Shown: positions 49,148 through 59,044 of the stretch, one piece after another | Numbering within the stretch: the first letter of the stretch is position 1 | Layout: the number at the start of each line of letters is the position of its first letter | Source of the DNA: Abiotrophia defectiva ATCC 49176 | GTDB lineage: Bacteria > Bacillota > Bacilli > Lactobacillales > Aerococcaceae | Length of the DNA stretch: 64,000 nucleotides | Reading direction: 5' to 3' | Assembly (NCBI RefSeq): GCF_037041345.1 | Contig: NZ_CP146287.1 | Location: forward strand, 186,001-250,000 | The notes under the pieces: model-generated | The model's database searches: none | The model's input: only the letters and a program-made list of their open reading frames with translations | What the model was told of the DNA's origin: nothing | Position numbers and translations under genes: made by a program

Positions 49148-50020
49148 ATGAAAGGAATTATTCTAGCAGGGGGAAGTGGCACTCGACTATACCCGCTCAC
49201 TAAAACTGTTTCAAAGCAATTGATGCCTATCTATGACAAACCTATGATTTACTATCCTATGTCAATCTTAATGCTAGCTGGAATTCGTGAGATTTTAATT
49301 ATTTCAACACCTACTGACACTGAGCGTTTTGAACAATTATTTGGAGATGGGAGTGACTTAGGTTTATCTATCCAATATAAAGTCCAACCAAGCCCGGATG
49401 GATTAGCACAGGCCTTCTTGATTGGTGAAGACTTCATTGGTGATGATTCAGTCTGCCTGATTCTTGGAGATAACATCTATTATGGTGGCGGTTTATCTAA
49501 GATGTTGCAACGTGCTGCTAAACGCGAGCAAGGTGCCACAGTTTTTGGTTACCATGTCAACGACCCTGAACGCTTTGGCGTTGTAGAATTTGATCGAGAC
49601 ATGCGAGTTATTTCAATTGAGGAAAAGCCACAAGTTCCCAAGTCACACTATGCGGTGACGGGGCTATATTTCTATGATAATCAGGTGGTGGACATTGCTA
49701 AGAATATTCAGCCATCTGCGCGTGGTGAACTAGAAATTACCGACGTCAATAAGGCTTACTTAACTAAGGGACAGCTAAATGTAGAGCTACTTGGCCGTGG
49801 CTATGCCTGGTTGGATACAGGGACTCATGAATCCCTACTGGAAGCTAGCACTTTCATTGAAACTATCGAAAAACGGCAGAATTTAAAAGTAGCCTGTTTA
49901 GAGGAAATTGCTTATCGTATGGGTTATATTAGCCGTGAGCAATTGATAGAGCTCGCCCAGCCATTGAAGAAGAATAGCTATGGGCAGTATCTGTTGCGTA
50001 TTGCTCAAGAAAAAATGTAA
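49148..50020 (+). CDS. rmlA: glucose-1-phosphate thymidylyltransferase
   Basis: 290 residues, standard for Rml[31 protein letters not shown], and [15 protein letters not shown]. First step of dTDP-L-rhamnose synthesis: dTTP plus glucose 1-phosphate to dTDP-glucose. TAGGAGG stands before the ATG. Its base composition rises again toward the rml genes compared with the transferases before it. Confidence 0.97.
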   Translation: MKGIILAGGSGTRLYPLTKTVSKQLMPIYDKPMIYYPMSILMLAGIREILIISTPTDTERFEQLFGDGSDLGLSIQYKVQPSPDGLAQAFLIGEDFIGDDSVCLILGDNIYYGGGLSKMLQRAAKREQGATVFGYHVNDPERFGVVEFDRDMRVISIEEKPQVPKSHYAVTGLYFYDNQVVDIAKNIQPSARGELEITDVNKAYLTKGQLNVELLGRGYAWLDTGTHESLLEASTFIETIEKRQNLKVACLEEIAYRMGYISREQLIELAQPLKKNSYGQYLLRIAQEKM

Positions 50021-50031
50021 GGAGAGAGCCA

Positions 50032-50604
50032 ATGTTAGTAAGAGAGGCAAAATTAGCAGATGTGAAAATTATCGAGCCAGATGTGTATGGAGATCATCGG
50101 GGCTTTTTCATGGAGAGTTATTCTCAAACTAAATTCAATGAATTGGGTATTCATCATGAATTCGTCCAAGATAATCACTCCTTGTCCGCTCAGGCAGGTG
50201 TTGTGAGAGGATTACACTTCCAAAAGGGGCAAGCTGCACAGACCAAGCTAATTCGAGTTGTGACTGGGGCAGTTCTAGATGTCATAGTGGACTTACGCAA
50301 GGGAAGCCCAACATACGGTCAATGGGAAAGCTTTGTTCTATCTGAACATAATCACCGACAGTTATTGGTACCTAGAGGCTTCGCGCATGGATTTGCGACC
50401 TTAACGCCTAATGTTAACTTCCTATATAAGTGTGATAACTATTATCAGGCAGATGCGGATGCAGGTATTGCATTTGATGATCCTGAACTAGGGATTGATT
50501 GGCAAATGGATTTGAGTCAGGCTATTACATCTGAAAAGGATGCTAAACATCCAACGTTTAAAGAATTCGAAAAGCTGAATGATTTTGTCTATGGAGAAAT
50601 CTAA
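50032..50604 (+). CDS. rmlC: dTDP-4-dehydrorhamnose 3,5-epimerase
   Basis: 190 residues. DHRGFFMESYSQ, FVQDNHSLS, VVRGLHFQ, and FAHGFATL (catalytic His region) identify RmlC; third enzyme of the pathway. It starts 11 bases after rmlA with GGAGAG before the ATG. Confidence 0.96.
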   Translation: MLVREAKLADVKIIEPDVYGDHRGFFMESYSQTKFNELGIHHEFVQDNHSLSAQAGVVRGLHFQKGQAAQTKLIRVVTGAVLDVIVDLRKGSPTYGQWESFVLSEHNHRQLLVPRGFAHGFATLTPNVNFLYKCDNYYQADADAGIAFDDPELGIDWQMDLSQAITSEKDAKHPTFKEFEKLNDFVYGEI

Positions 50605-51734
<1,130 letters not shown>

Positions 51735-51746
51735 GGGGTAGAAACA

Positions 51747-52589
51747 ATGTACTTAATCACAGGTGCAAATGGTCAGCTAGGAACAGAATTATGTTATTTG
51801 ATGGATGATATGGAGCTAAAATATGAGGCTACGACGCTAGATAACTTGGATATTACTGATCAACAACAAGTATTCGAAACACTACGTCGAGTACAACCTA
51901 GCCATATTATTCATTGTGCAGCCTATACTGCTGTGGACAAGGCAGAAGATGAAGGCCGGGATTTAAACTATAAGGTTAATGTCGATGGCACTCGCTATTT
52001 AGCCACTGCAGCTAAGGAATTAGGAATTCCGTTAGTTTATATCAGTACTGACTATGTGTTTGACGGTAATTTAGCGGACGGCGAGTACTTGGTGGATTCA
52101 CCTACTAATCCTATGAATGAATATGGTAAAGCTAAGTTGCAAGGCGAAGAGGTTGTTCGAGATTTGCTTTCGGATTACTACATTATCCGAACTTCATGGG
52201 TTTTTGGGAAATATGGGCATAATTTTGTCTACACTATGAGACGCCTAGCTAAGGAACGCCCGCAGTTAACAATTGTTAATGATCAGTATGGCCGCCCAAC
52301 TTGGACTCGGACACTGGCAGAGTTTGTGGTTTTCCTACTTCAAAATCAATCACCATATGGCATCTACCATTTATCCAATGATGATGCTTGTACTTGGTAT
52401 GAATTTGCTAGGGAAATTTTGAAAGACACGGATGTTGAGGTTTTGCCAGTGACTTCGGCTGAATTTCCGCAAAAAGCCTATCGCCCTAAACATTCCGTAA
52501 TGAGCTTACAAAAGGCTAAGCGATTAGGTTTCACTATACCTACTTGGCGTGATGCTCTACAACAATTCTTATCTTCCTTAAATGATTAA
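51747..52589 (+). CDS. rmlD: dTDP-4-dehydrorhamnose reductase
   Basis: 280 residues. ITGANGQLGTEL, HCAAYTAVDKAEDE, ISTDYVFDG and YGKAKLQGE; last enzyme giving dTDP-L-rhamnose. The gene starts 12 bases after rmlB and ends the polysaccharide locus, followed by a terminator. Confidence 0.96.
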   Translation: MYLITGANGQLGTELCYLMDDMELKYEATTLDNLDITDQQQVFETLRRVQPSHIIHCAAYTAVDKAEDEGRDLNYKVNVDGTRYLATAAKELGIPLVYISTDYVFDGNLADGEYLVDSPTNPMNEYGKAKLQGEEVVRDLLSDYYIIRTSWVFGKYGHNFVYTMRRLAKERPQLTIVNDQYGRPTWTRTLAEFVVFLLQNQSPYGIYHLSNDDACTWYEFAREILKDTDVEVLPVTSAEFPQKAYRPKHSVMSLQKAKRLGFTIPTWRDALQQFLSSLND

Positions 52590-52599
52590 TTTTAAAGCT

Positions 52600-52629
52600 T
52601 GAAAACAGGGGGTTCTCCCTGTTTTTTTG
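52600..52629 (+). terminator. terminator of the polysaccharide locus
   Basis: Stem AAAACAGGG/CCCTGTTTT with a short GGTTCT loop and T7. Confidence 0.88.
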
Positions 52630-52736
52630 TTCTGATTTATCTTGCTATTCTCTGGTTCAGTCGCGAGCAGTTCGTCAGCTATCTAGGCCAGATGGCCCTA
52701 GGTTTCTTAAAAAGACGCAAGGTCTGATTAAGTGCT

Positions 52737-52768
52737 CCTATCTATTAGTGTCTACACTAATAGATAGG
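52737..52768. repeat. perfect 32-bp inverted repeat
   Basis: 14-bp arms CCTATCTATTAGTG (52737-52750) and complement (52755-52768) with a TCTA centre. No T-run follows, so it is not a standard terminator. Confidence 0.8.
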
Positions 52769-52810
52769 GTAGAAGTCAGCCAAAATACGTGCTCTCTTAT
52801 AAACAAATTT

Positions 52811-52853
52811 TAAAAATCCCTCGTTGCTATGGCTAGTCACGAGGGATTTTTTT
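52811..52853 (+). terminator. terminator-like hairpin without an adjacent gene
   Basis: AAAATCCCTCG...CGAGGGATTTTTT with a 16-base loop. It lies about 200 bases after the rmlD terminator, so it may end a small transcript. Confidence 0.7.
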
Positions 52854-53043
52854 GAATAGGCCAGAGTTATGACTTCTATCACCATGTGATGACATTCAAT
52901 AACACTGGCTTAACTATAAGATGAAAGTTTATTTTTTTGGTGACAATTGGGCAAAAATCTATTGCTTTTTGAATGGCTTACTTGTATGATAGACAAGGAT
53001 TTACAAGCCACAAATGTGTATTTTTTTAGGAGGAATCACCAAA

Positions 53044-55350
53044 ATGAAGAAACATGGTTTAGCGGCCTTAGTGGGCCTTGCCCTAGGTTCTGTCATGATT
53101 TTGGATCAGGTGCATGCTGAATCAGTCAGTCCAGTAGCACCTGCCAGTCATGAAGTGCAGGACCCTCTACAAGAATCGGCCCCAGCAGTGGCCCCCGCTG
53201 CAGCAGGCCAAGAAGCAAGCCAAGAGACGTCGGCGTCCCAAAATCAGGAATCTAGTGCCAAAGAAGCTAGTTCCGATTCGCTTCAAGCTCATGAGTCAGA
53301 GCCGGCGACCTTGCCTGCGGTTCCTGCCCTGGATTTAGCCCCTAAGGCTAACAGCCAGCCGCCAGTTAAGCCGGTTGACCAAGGCATCTCGACTTCTTTC
53401 TACCAGTTTACCGAATCAGCCGGGCGCGGGACCTTCCTCGCTCATATTGCCTACGGGGATTACGATGAGGCTGGCTACCGTAAGGTGGCCCCTAAGAGCC
53501 AGATTAGTGCGCAACTCCAGTCCGCCACTGGCCAAGGCCATGTGCCTCTAGAAGTTAAGGCAACCCAGAACCCACGGCTTTTCGAGCTCAGCTTCGATTC
53601 CAAAGCCCTCGCGACGGACATGGCCTACCGGGTCATGATTAAGGTAGCTGATAACCAGGAGCAACTCTGGTATGGCGACCGCCAGTATAAGCAGGCAGTG
53701 GCCGGCTTAGAACTCAATGCCCAAGGCGCACGCGTCAGCCTACGTAAGGCAGCCCCAGTGCAAAAGGGGATTTCCACTTCTTTCTACGAGTTTTCGGCGA
53801 CTGATACGGTGGGGACTATCCTAGCTCATATTGCCTACGGGACCTATGATGCGACGGGTTACCGCGAGGTAGCGCCGCAAGCTGTCATCAAGGCTCGCTT
53901 AGAAGCCACTAAGGGTCAGCATCAAGTCGGCCTGCGGGTGCGGGCTAGCCAAAATCCGCGACTCTTCTACCTAGAATTTGACCGGACGGCGCTTAAGGCC
54001 GACCAGACTTACCGGGTGCTGATTAGTGTGGACAATAAGGAAGAAGCCCTCTGGGCAGGCGATAACAGCTACAAGCAAGAGTCAGGGGACTTGACCGCCA
54101 TGGTAGCTAAGCAACGAGTGCTAGTCAAGAAGTCAGCGCCTGCTAAGCCAGTTGATAAGGGGATTTCGACTTCTTTCTATGACTTCTCTGTAGTAGACGG
54201 GGTAGCTAAGATTTTGGCTCACTTGTCTTACGGGACTTATGATGCGGCCGGCTATCGAGAAGCGGCGCCAGCCAAGGAAGTGAGTGCTCAAGTTCTGTCT
54301 CAGGATGGCCGTCATAAAGTCAATGTCCAAGTGAAAGCCACTCAAAACCCGCGTCTCTTCGAGTTGTTATTCGATGCTAGCCAGATCCGCAAGGGACAAG
54401 TCTATCAAGTAGTAGGCGGCGTAGGCAATGCTAGCGAAGTTATCTGGCATGGTGACCGGAGCCTCAGCCAACAAGGGAGCAACCTCTTGCTGACCGCGCC
54501 AGGGGGTCGTTTGCAGCTGCAATACCAAGAGCGTCTAGTTAACCACGAAGTCAAAGTCCGCGGTATTGGTACGACCATTCAAGTCCTAGACGCCAATGGC
54601 AAGCGCCAGACCGTGCCGGTTAAGGACTACTTCGGTCAACGCTTTGGCGTGGCGAGTCTGCCAGGCGCTAAGAATGCTGAAGTAGCCCTGATTCGCAATA
54701 ACAAGGTCTTCGCCTATGCTAAACGTTCTGACTTAGTGGAAGTACCAATGGGCAAGCGGACCGTCTACATTGACGCAGGACACGGTGGTGCCGAGACCGG
54801 GGCGGTGGCCTTTGGACGTACCGAGAAGGACATGAACTTAGACATTACCCGGCCATTGGCTGACCGACTCCGCCGTCTGGGCTATGAAGTTTATGAGTCG
54901 CGCGTGGACGATAAGGAAATTCCGCTAGGCCAACGTGAGTTTGAGCCTAACCGACTCATGCCGGATATCTTCGTCAGCGTTCACCACAACGCCATGCCGG
55001 CGGCTCTATCAGGTAAGGTGCAGGGGATTCTGTCCCTCTTCCACGATCACAGCATTGAGGAAGAAGGCTTCATGTCCATGCCTTATCACCCAGAAAGCAA
55101 GATTACAGAAGGTAAGCGTCTGGCCCAACTTCTGCAACGCGAAATGGTTAAGATGACAGGCGCCCGCGACCAAGGAGCGCGTCCTCAGAACCTGCATGTG
55201 ACTCGTAAGACGGACATGCCAGCTGTTTTGGTGGAGCTAGGCTTCATGGATAACGCCGAGGAGTTCAAAAAACTTAATCAACCTGCCTACCAGGACAAGC
55301 TCATTAAGGGGCTGGTCCAAGGCATTCAGGCTTACTTCGGTAAGGCTTAA
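53044..55350 (+). CDS. secreted N-acetylmuramoyl-L-alanine amidase with three Bsp-like repeats
   Basis: 768 residues. A signal peptide (to about 27, cleavage after VHA) is followed by an Ala/Glu/Ser-rich linker. Three repeats starting GISTSFYxF at residues 114, 242 and 373 (about 130 residues each, with LAH..YG.YD..GYR and QNPRLF motifs) resemble GBS Bsp-like repeats. The C-terminal Amidase_3 domain has YIDAGHGG (zinc-ligand candidate His580), VSVHHNAMP and VLVELGFMDN (catalytic Glu). It cleaves the stem peptide from muramic acid. No LPxTG motif; the repeats probably hold it on the wall. The start at 53044 follows AGGAGG. Confidence 0.9.
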   Translation: MKKHGLAALVGLALGSVMILDQVHAESVSPVAPASHEVQDPLQESAPAVAPAAAGQEASQETSASQNQESSAKEASSDSLQAHESEPATLPAVPALDLAPKANSQPPVKPVDQGISTSFYQFTESAGRGTFLAHIAYGDYDEAGYRKVAPKSQISAQLQSATGQGHVPLEVKATQNPRLFELSFDSKALATDMAYRVMIKVADNQEQLWYGDRQYKQAVAGLELNAQGARVSLRKAAPVQKGISTSFYEFSATDTVGTILAHIAYGTYDATGYREVAPQAVIKARLEATKGQHQVGLRVRASQNPRLFYLEFDRTALKADQTYRVLISVDNKEEALWAGDNSYKQESGDLTAMVAKQRVLVKKSAPAKPVDKGISTSFYDFSVVDGVAKILAHLSYGTYDAAGYREAAPAKEVSAQVLSQDGRHKVNVQVKATQNPRLFELLFDASQIRKGQVYQVVGGVGNASEVIWHGDRSLSQQGSNLLLTAPGGRLQLQYQERLVNHEVKVRGIGTTIQVLDANGKRQTVPVKDYFGQRFGVASLPGAKNAEVALIRNNKVFAYAKRSDLVEVPMGKRTVYIDAGHGGAETGAVAFGRTEKDMNLDITRPLADRLRRLGYEVYESRVDDKEIPLGQREFEPNRLMPDIFVSVHHNAMPAALSGKVQGILSLFHDHSIEEEGFMSMPYHPESKITEGKRLAQLLQREMVKMTGARDQGARPQNLHVTRKTDMPAVLVELGFMDNAEEFKKLNQPAYQDKLIKGLVQGIQAYFGKA

Positions 55351-55361
55351 GAATAGATTAT

Positions 55362-55393
55362 AACGGTAGAAGCTAAGGCTTCTGCCGTTTTTT
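55362..55393 (+). terminator. terminator of the amidase gene
   Basis: 12-bp stem AACGGTAGAAGC/complement with one G-T pair, TAAG loop and T6. Confidence 0.88.
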
Positions 55394-55548
55394 GCTTTTT
55401 GTTGGCGAAGGACGAAAATTCAAGTAAATTTTCTAATATTTTTAGGGGAATAGCTTGACGGGGTTGACCGGGCGGATGTAAAATATGTAATATAAATGTC
55501 TTATTTCTGTAATTATATCGCTTATCTTCCTACAAAGGGGTCTTGTTT

Positions 55549-56892
55549 ATGAAATCAGAGTTTTTAAGTAAGTATCGTCCGCAGCTTATTGCACTTGCCT
55601 TTGTTCTCTTTCTAGTGGCTGGATTCGCCATGATTGGCCTCCTGGCTGGCCAGCCCCACGATCATTTGCAGACGCTAGAGTCTGAGTCAGTGGTGAGTGA
55701 GAGCTCTAGCAGCGAGCCCCAGCCCTTGGTCTTGGCAGAACCCCTAGTAGGCCTCAAGGCTAAGGATCAGGAGACGCCTTTTGAAGGCAAGGAAGGAGAG
55801 CTCAAGCTACGCTCAGTAGGTGATGTCTTGTTGCATGAATTTGTCAGCGAAATGGCCAGCGTCAAGAATCCTTTCTACAAATCAGCGGTCGATCGGCTCC
55901 ACAAGGACGGCATCAGCTGGGAAAATCCAGGGGGCGCCTATGATTTCTATCCAATGTTGGCGCAGATTGCCCCTTATATGTCCTATGCCGACGTGACTTT
56001 GGCTAATATGGAAGTTATTGTGGCCAACCCTCAGTATCCGGTGACTGGTTACCCTTCCTTCAATGCGCCTAAGCAGATTATTAAGGCCCTTCAGGCTATC
56101 GGTGTGGACATGGTGACCAACGGGACCAACCATACCTTGGACTATTCGGCGCGTGGGGCGCTAGCCTCTATTGCTAACCTCAAAGAGGCACAGATGCCTT
56201 ATGTAGGGAGTTTTGAGAGCCAGGAAGATCACGATACCCCGCGCATTATCGAGAAGAATGGCATTAAGATAGGGATTTTGACCTATTCCTACGGTACCAA
56301 CGGCGTCCCCGTGCCAGAAGACCAGCCCTATTTGATTAACCTGGTAGACCTGCCTCAGATGGTAGAAGATGTCAAGGCCCTCAAAGACAAGGTCGATGCT
56401 GTGGTGGTGACTTTGCAGCTAGGTCAGGAATATGACACTACTCCAGATCCAACTCAGGAGCAAGTCTTCCAAGCCCTGAGCGATGCTGGCGTCAAATTGA
56501 TTTTGGGCGGCCACCCGCATGTCTTGCAACCTATGCAGTGGTTTAACGGCAAGCAGACCTTTGCCATCTACTCCCAGGCTAGCTTCATGTCGGGCCAAAT
56601 TTACCCGGCTAATAAGCAAGGGGGCATCACCGAGGTGACGTTCAAACGCGGCGAGGACGGACAAGTGACCGTCACCGATCCGAAGTTCATGCCAATCTAT
56701 ATTACGGGCGCCGAAAATGCCGAGTTCTACGAAACGGTGCCTATGGCTGACTACAATCGCTACGCGGTCACCGAGGGCGCCGACTGGTACGAGATTATTC
56801 GCCAGCGCATGCAGCTCTATACCAAAGACTTCCGCTACGTTAGCCACCTAGAAACCCAATGGACCCAGGAAGATACCGATATTCATCGCTAA
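55549..56892 (+). CDS. CapA-family (PGA_cap) metallophosphatase-like membrane protein
   Basis: 447 residues. An N-terminal membrane anchor (about 14-34) and Ser/Glu-rich linker precede the PGA_cap domain (about 85-360): LRSVGDVLLH, TLANMEVIV, VTNGTNHTLDY, GILTYSYGTNG, VVTLQLGQEYDTTP and LGGHPHVLQP. CapA homologues are extracellular calcineurin-like proteins first linked to poly-gamma-glutamate capsule; in this group, with no capBC, they are thought to act on wall or teichoic-type polymers. Note LQLGQEY in place of the usual HWGxEY. Start chosen at 55549, 8 bases after AAAGGGG. Confidence 0.87.
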   Translation: MKSEFLSKYRPQLIALAFVLFLVAGFAMIGLLAGQPHDHLQTLESESVVSESSSSEPQPLVLAEPLVGLKAKDQETPFEGKEGELKLRSVGDVLLHEFVSEMASVKNPFYKSAVDRLHKDGISWENPGGAYDFYPMLAQIAPYMSYADVTLANMEVIVANPQYPVTGYPSFNAPKQIIKALQAIGVDMVTNGTNHTLDYSARGALASIANLKEAQMPYVGSFESQEDHDTPRIIEKNGIKIGILTYSYGTNGVPVPEDQPYLINLVDLPQMVEDVKALKDKVDAVVVTLQLGQEYDTTPDPTQEQVFQALSDAGVKLILGGHPHVLQPMQWFNGKQTFAIYSQASFMSGQIYPANKQGGITEVTFKRGEDGQVTVTDPKFMPIYITGAENAEFYETVPMADYNRYAVTEGADWYEIIRQRMQLYTKDFRYVSHLETQWTQEDTDIHR

Positions 56893-56902
56893 TATAGTTT
56901 GC

Positions 56903-57346
56903 GCCAATGGCCCACTCCTTTGAGTGGGCCATTGGCTATGTGGGGGGCTGGAAAAAGGCGGAAAACGAGGTCCAAGCCGTGAGCTAGTGGTCCACTCCGC
57001 CGAGTGGACCACTAGCTGGGCTGGAAAGCTGGGAAAAGGGCGGGAAACAGGGAGAAAGCCGCGAGCTAGTGGTCCACTCCGTCGAGTGGACCACTAGCTG
57101 GGCTGGAAAGCATGGAAAAAGGGCGAAACCGTGGGAAAAGCAGTGAGCCAGTGGTCCACTTTGGAGAGTGGGCCACTAGCTCGACTAGAAAGCATGGAAA
57201 AAGGCCTGAAGCCGGGGAGCAAGCCATGAGCTAGTGGACCACTCCGTCGAGTGGACCACTAGCTGGGTTGGCAAGGCCGGAAAATGGCGGGATACGGGGT
57301 AAAAGTCGAGAGCCAGTGGCCGACTTTTTCGAGTGGACCACTAGCT
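56903..57346. repeat. tandem palindromic repeat array 2 (six units, ~82-bp period)
   Basis: Six 34-38-bp inverted repeats at 56903-56936, 56982-57017, 57064-57099, 57145-57182, 57229-57264 and 57311-57346. Centre-to-centre distances are 80, 82, 82, 83 and 82 bp. Units 2, 3 and 5 share arms of the type AGCTAGTGGTCCACTC/GAGTGGACCACTAGCT around a CGCC or CGTC centre. Units 1, 4 and 6 diverge. Spacers of about 46 bp are themselves similar (GGCTGGAAAG, AAAAGGGCG, GAGCAAGCC-type words). No cas gene, no transposase. Confidence 0.9.
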
Positions 57347-57385
57347 AGGCTGGAAAGGCCAAAAACCTGGGCTACTAGCTAGAAA

Positions 57386-57406
57386 AAAAGCCTTTTAGGG
57401 GCTTTT
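57386..57406 (+). terminator. terminator-like hairpin after array 2
   Basis: AAAAAGCC TTTTA GGGGCTTTT stem-loop. It would end any transcript that reads through the array from the CapA gene. Confidence 0.65.
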
Positions 57407-57423
57407 GCCGGGGCGGAATCTTT

Positions 57424-57431
57424 GCTATAAT
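57424..57431 (+). promoter_or_regulatory. extended -10 of LCP gene
   Basis: TGCTATAAT (TATAAT 57426-57431) with a weak TTTTGC 17 bp upstream. An ACTTTT/AAAAGT inverted repeat follows at 57433-57450. Confidence 0.6.
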
Positions 57432-57490
57432 AACTTTTAGTGCAAAAAGTAACGACGAAATGATATCCAATTTATGGAAGGAACTTAACA

Positions 57491-59014
57491 ATGACAGCAT
57501 CACATCACTCAAAGGGCCGGCGTCACGGTCACTCCCGCCCTAGTCATGGGCGGACTAAGTCAGTGCTCTGGCGGATTAACTGGCTCTTTATTATTTTGGC
57601 AGCGGTAGCTAGCGGCCTGGTTGCCTATTTCCTCTTAACCTACAAGATTCTGGCCGGGCGTGGCTACCATCTCTGGGTCTTGGGCGGCTTGGGCGCGGTC
57701 TTACTGCTCCTAATTCTGCTCAACGGCCTCAAGCGCCTAGGCAAGACCACCCTGGTCCTAGCCACGATCGTCATTTTGGGGGCTAGCTACGGCGCCTACC
57801 AAATGAATGCTACCGTCAATTTCTTCAACAAACTCAATACCAATACCCAGAAGCAGGAACTGACCATGAGCCTGGCTACCCTAGCAGAGGGCGGCGTGGC
57901 AGATGTGTCGGCCTTAGATGGCAAAGTGGTCCTAGCGCCGCTGGGCCAAGATCGCGACAATGTCCAAGCCTTAGTCGATGACCTCAAGGCCAAACGCCAG
58001 GTAACGGTGACCGTTGAGGAAGTGCCATCTTACCTAGCGGCCTACCAACAACTCCTGGACGGCAAGGCTCAAGCCATGGTCCTCAACTCAGGCTATGAGT
58101 CCCTCTTAGAAGGCATGGCTAGCGACTTCAGCAGCAAGATCAAGAAGCTCTATCAGTACAATCATGTGACCGAAGTAGCCGAAGAGCCGGCTAAGCCAGC
58201 GACGGAAACCCAGCAGACCAGCCAGACACCAGCTGAGAACCAGCCTTTCAACCTCTACATTTCAGGGATTGATACCTTCGGGCCAGTCAGCTCCGTCTCC
58301 CGGTCAGACGTCAACGTTATCGCCACTATCAACCCTAAGACCCATCAGATTCTTCTGACCACCACACCGCGTGACGCCTATGTACCCATCGCGGATGGCG
58401 GGGCAGACCAGAAGGACAAGTTGACTCACGCGGGGATCTATGGCGTGGAGGCTTCCATGCATACCTTGGCCCGTCTCTATGACACGCCAATCGACTATTA
58501 TGTCCGCCTCAACTTCACCTCCTTCCTCAATATCATTGATACGGTGGGGGGCATTGACGTTTACAACGACCAAGCCTTTACCTCCCTCTACGGCAAATAT
58601 GATTTCCCTGTCGGGGAACTCCACCTTAATGCCGACCAAGCCCTAGGCTTCGTGCGTGAACGCTACTCCCTGTCAGGTGGGGATAATGACCGCGGCAAGA
58701 ACCATGAGAAGGTTATTACCGCGCTGATTAAGAAATTAGGCAGTCGCCAGACCTTGCTCCAAGCCCAAGAAGTCATGGACCGCATGAGCCAGTCGGTGCA
58801 AACCAATCTGCCACTGGCTAAGGTCATGGAACTGGTCAACGAGCAACTTGAGAGCGGTCAAGCTTACACGGTTACCTCAGTCGCCCTGACTGGCCACGGT
58901 TCAACTGGCCTACCATCTTATGCTATGCCGGGCGCTGAGCTCTATATGATGCAAGTGGATGAGGCTAGCTTGGCTGAGCGTCAAGCTCAAATCAAGCAAG
59001 TACTAGGCCAATAG
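57491..59014 (+). CDS. LytR-CpsA-Psr (LCP) family glycopolymer transferase
   Basis: 507 residues. A short basic cytoplasmic tail is followed by three membrane helices (about 28-48, 55-75, 83-101), an accessory extracellular domain (about 110-225; PLGQDRDNVQAL, AMVLNSGYESLL), and the catalytic LCP domain (about 245-420): YISGIDTFGPVSSVSRSDVN, TTPRDAYVP, GGIDVYND and VRERYSLSGGDNDRG. LCP enzymes move polysaccharide or teichoic acid from lipid carrier to peptidoglycan. It begins a wall-related cluster with glf. Confidence 0.93.
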   Translation: MTASHHSKGRRHGHSRPSHGRTKSVLWRINWLFIILAAVASGLVAYFLLTYKILAGRGYHLWVLGGLGAVLLLLILLNGLKRLGKTTLVLATIVILGASYGAYQMNATVNFFNKLNTNTQKQELTMSLATLAEGGVADVSALDGKVVLAPLGQDRDNVQALVDDLKAKRQVTVTVEEVPSYLAAYQQLLDGKAQAMVLNSGYESLLEGMASDFSSKIKKLYQYNHVTEVAEEPAKPATETQQTSQTPAENQPFNLYISGIDTFGPVSSVSRSDVNVIATINPKTHQILLTTTPRDAYVPIADGGADQKDKLTHAGIYGVEASMHTLARLYDTPIDYYVRLNFTSFLNIIDTVGGIDVYNDQAFTSLYGKYDFPVGELHLNADQALGFVRERYSLSGGDNDRGKNHEKVITALIKKLGSRQTLLQAQEVMDRMSQSVQTNLPLAKVMELVNEQLESGQAYTVTSVALTGHGSTGLPSYAMPGAELYMMQVDEASLAERQAQIKQVLGQ

Positions 59015-59044
59015 GCCCGCTTTCAAGGAGAAAAGGAGAGACTT

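Larger units (their letters stand above)
52630..53043. other. intergenic region with palindrome, hairpin and amidase promoter
   Basis: About 0.4 kb without a gene. It contains a CTAGGCC/GGCCCTAG hairpin (about 52683-52702), a perfect 32-bp palindrome (52737-52768), a terminator-like hairpin (52811-52853) and a promoter: TTGCTT at 52962-52967, 17-bp spacer, TATGAT at 52985-52990. Confidence 0.6.
56893..57490. other. non-coding region filled by palindrome array 2
   Basis: About 0.6 kb. It holds six palindromic units (56903-57346), then a terminator-like AAAAGCC/GGGGCTTTT hairpin (57386-57406) and an LCP-gene promoter with extended -10 TGCTATAAT (TATAAT 57426-57431). Confidence 0.8.

Noticed and set aside
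56903-57346. CRISPR array
   Set aside because: The regularly spaced units are long palindromes with similar spacers and degenerate arms; no cas genes lie nearby. True CRISPRs have unique spacers and near-identical repeats.
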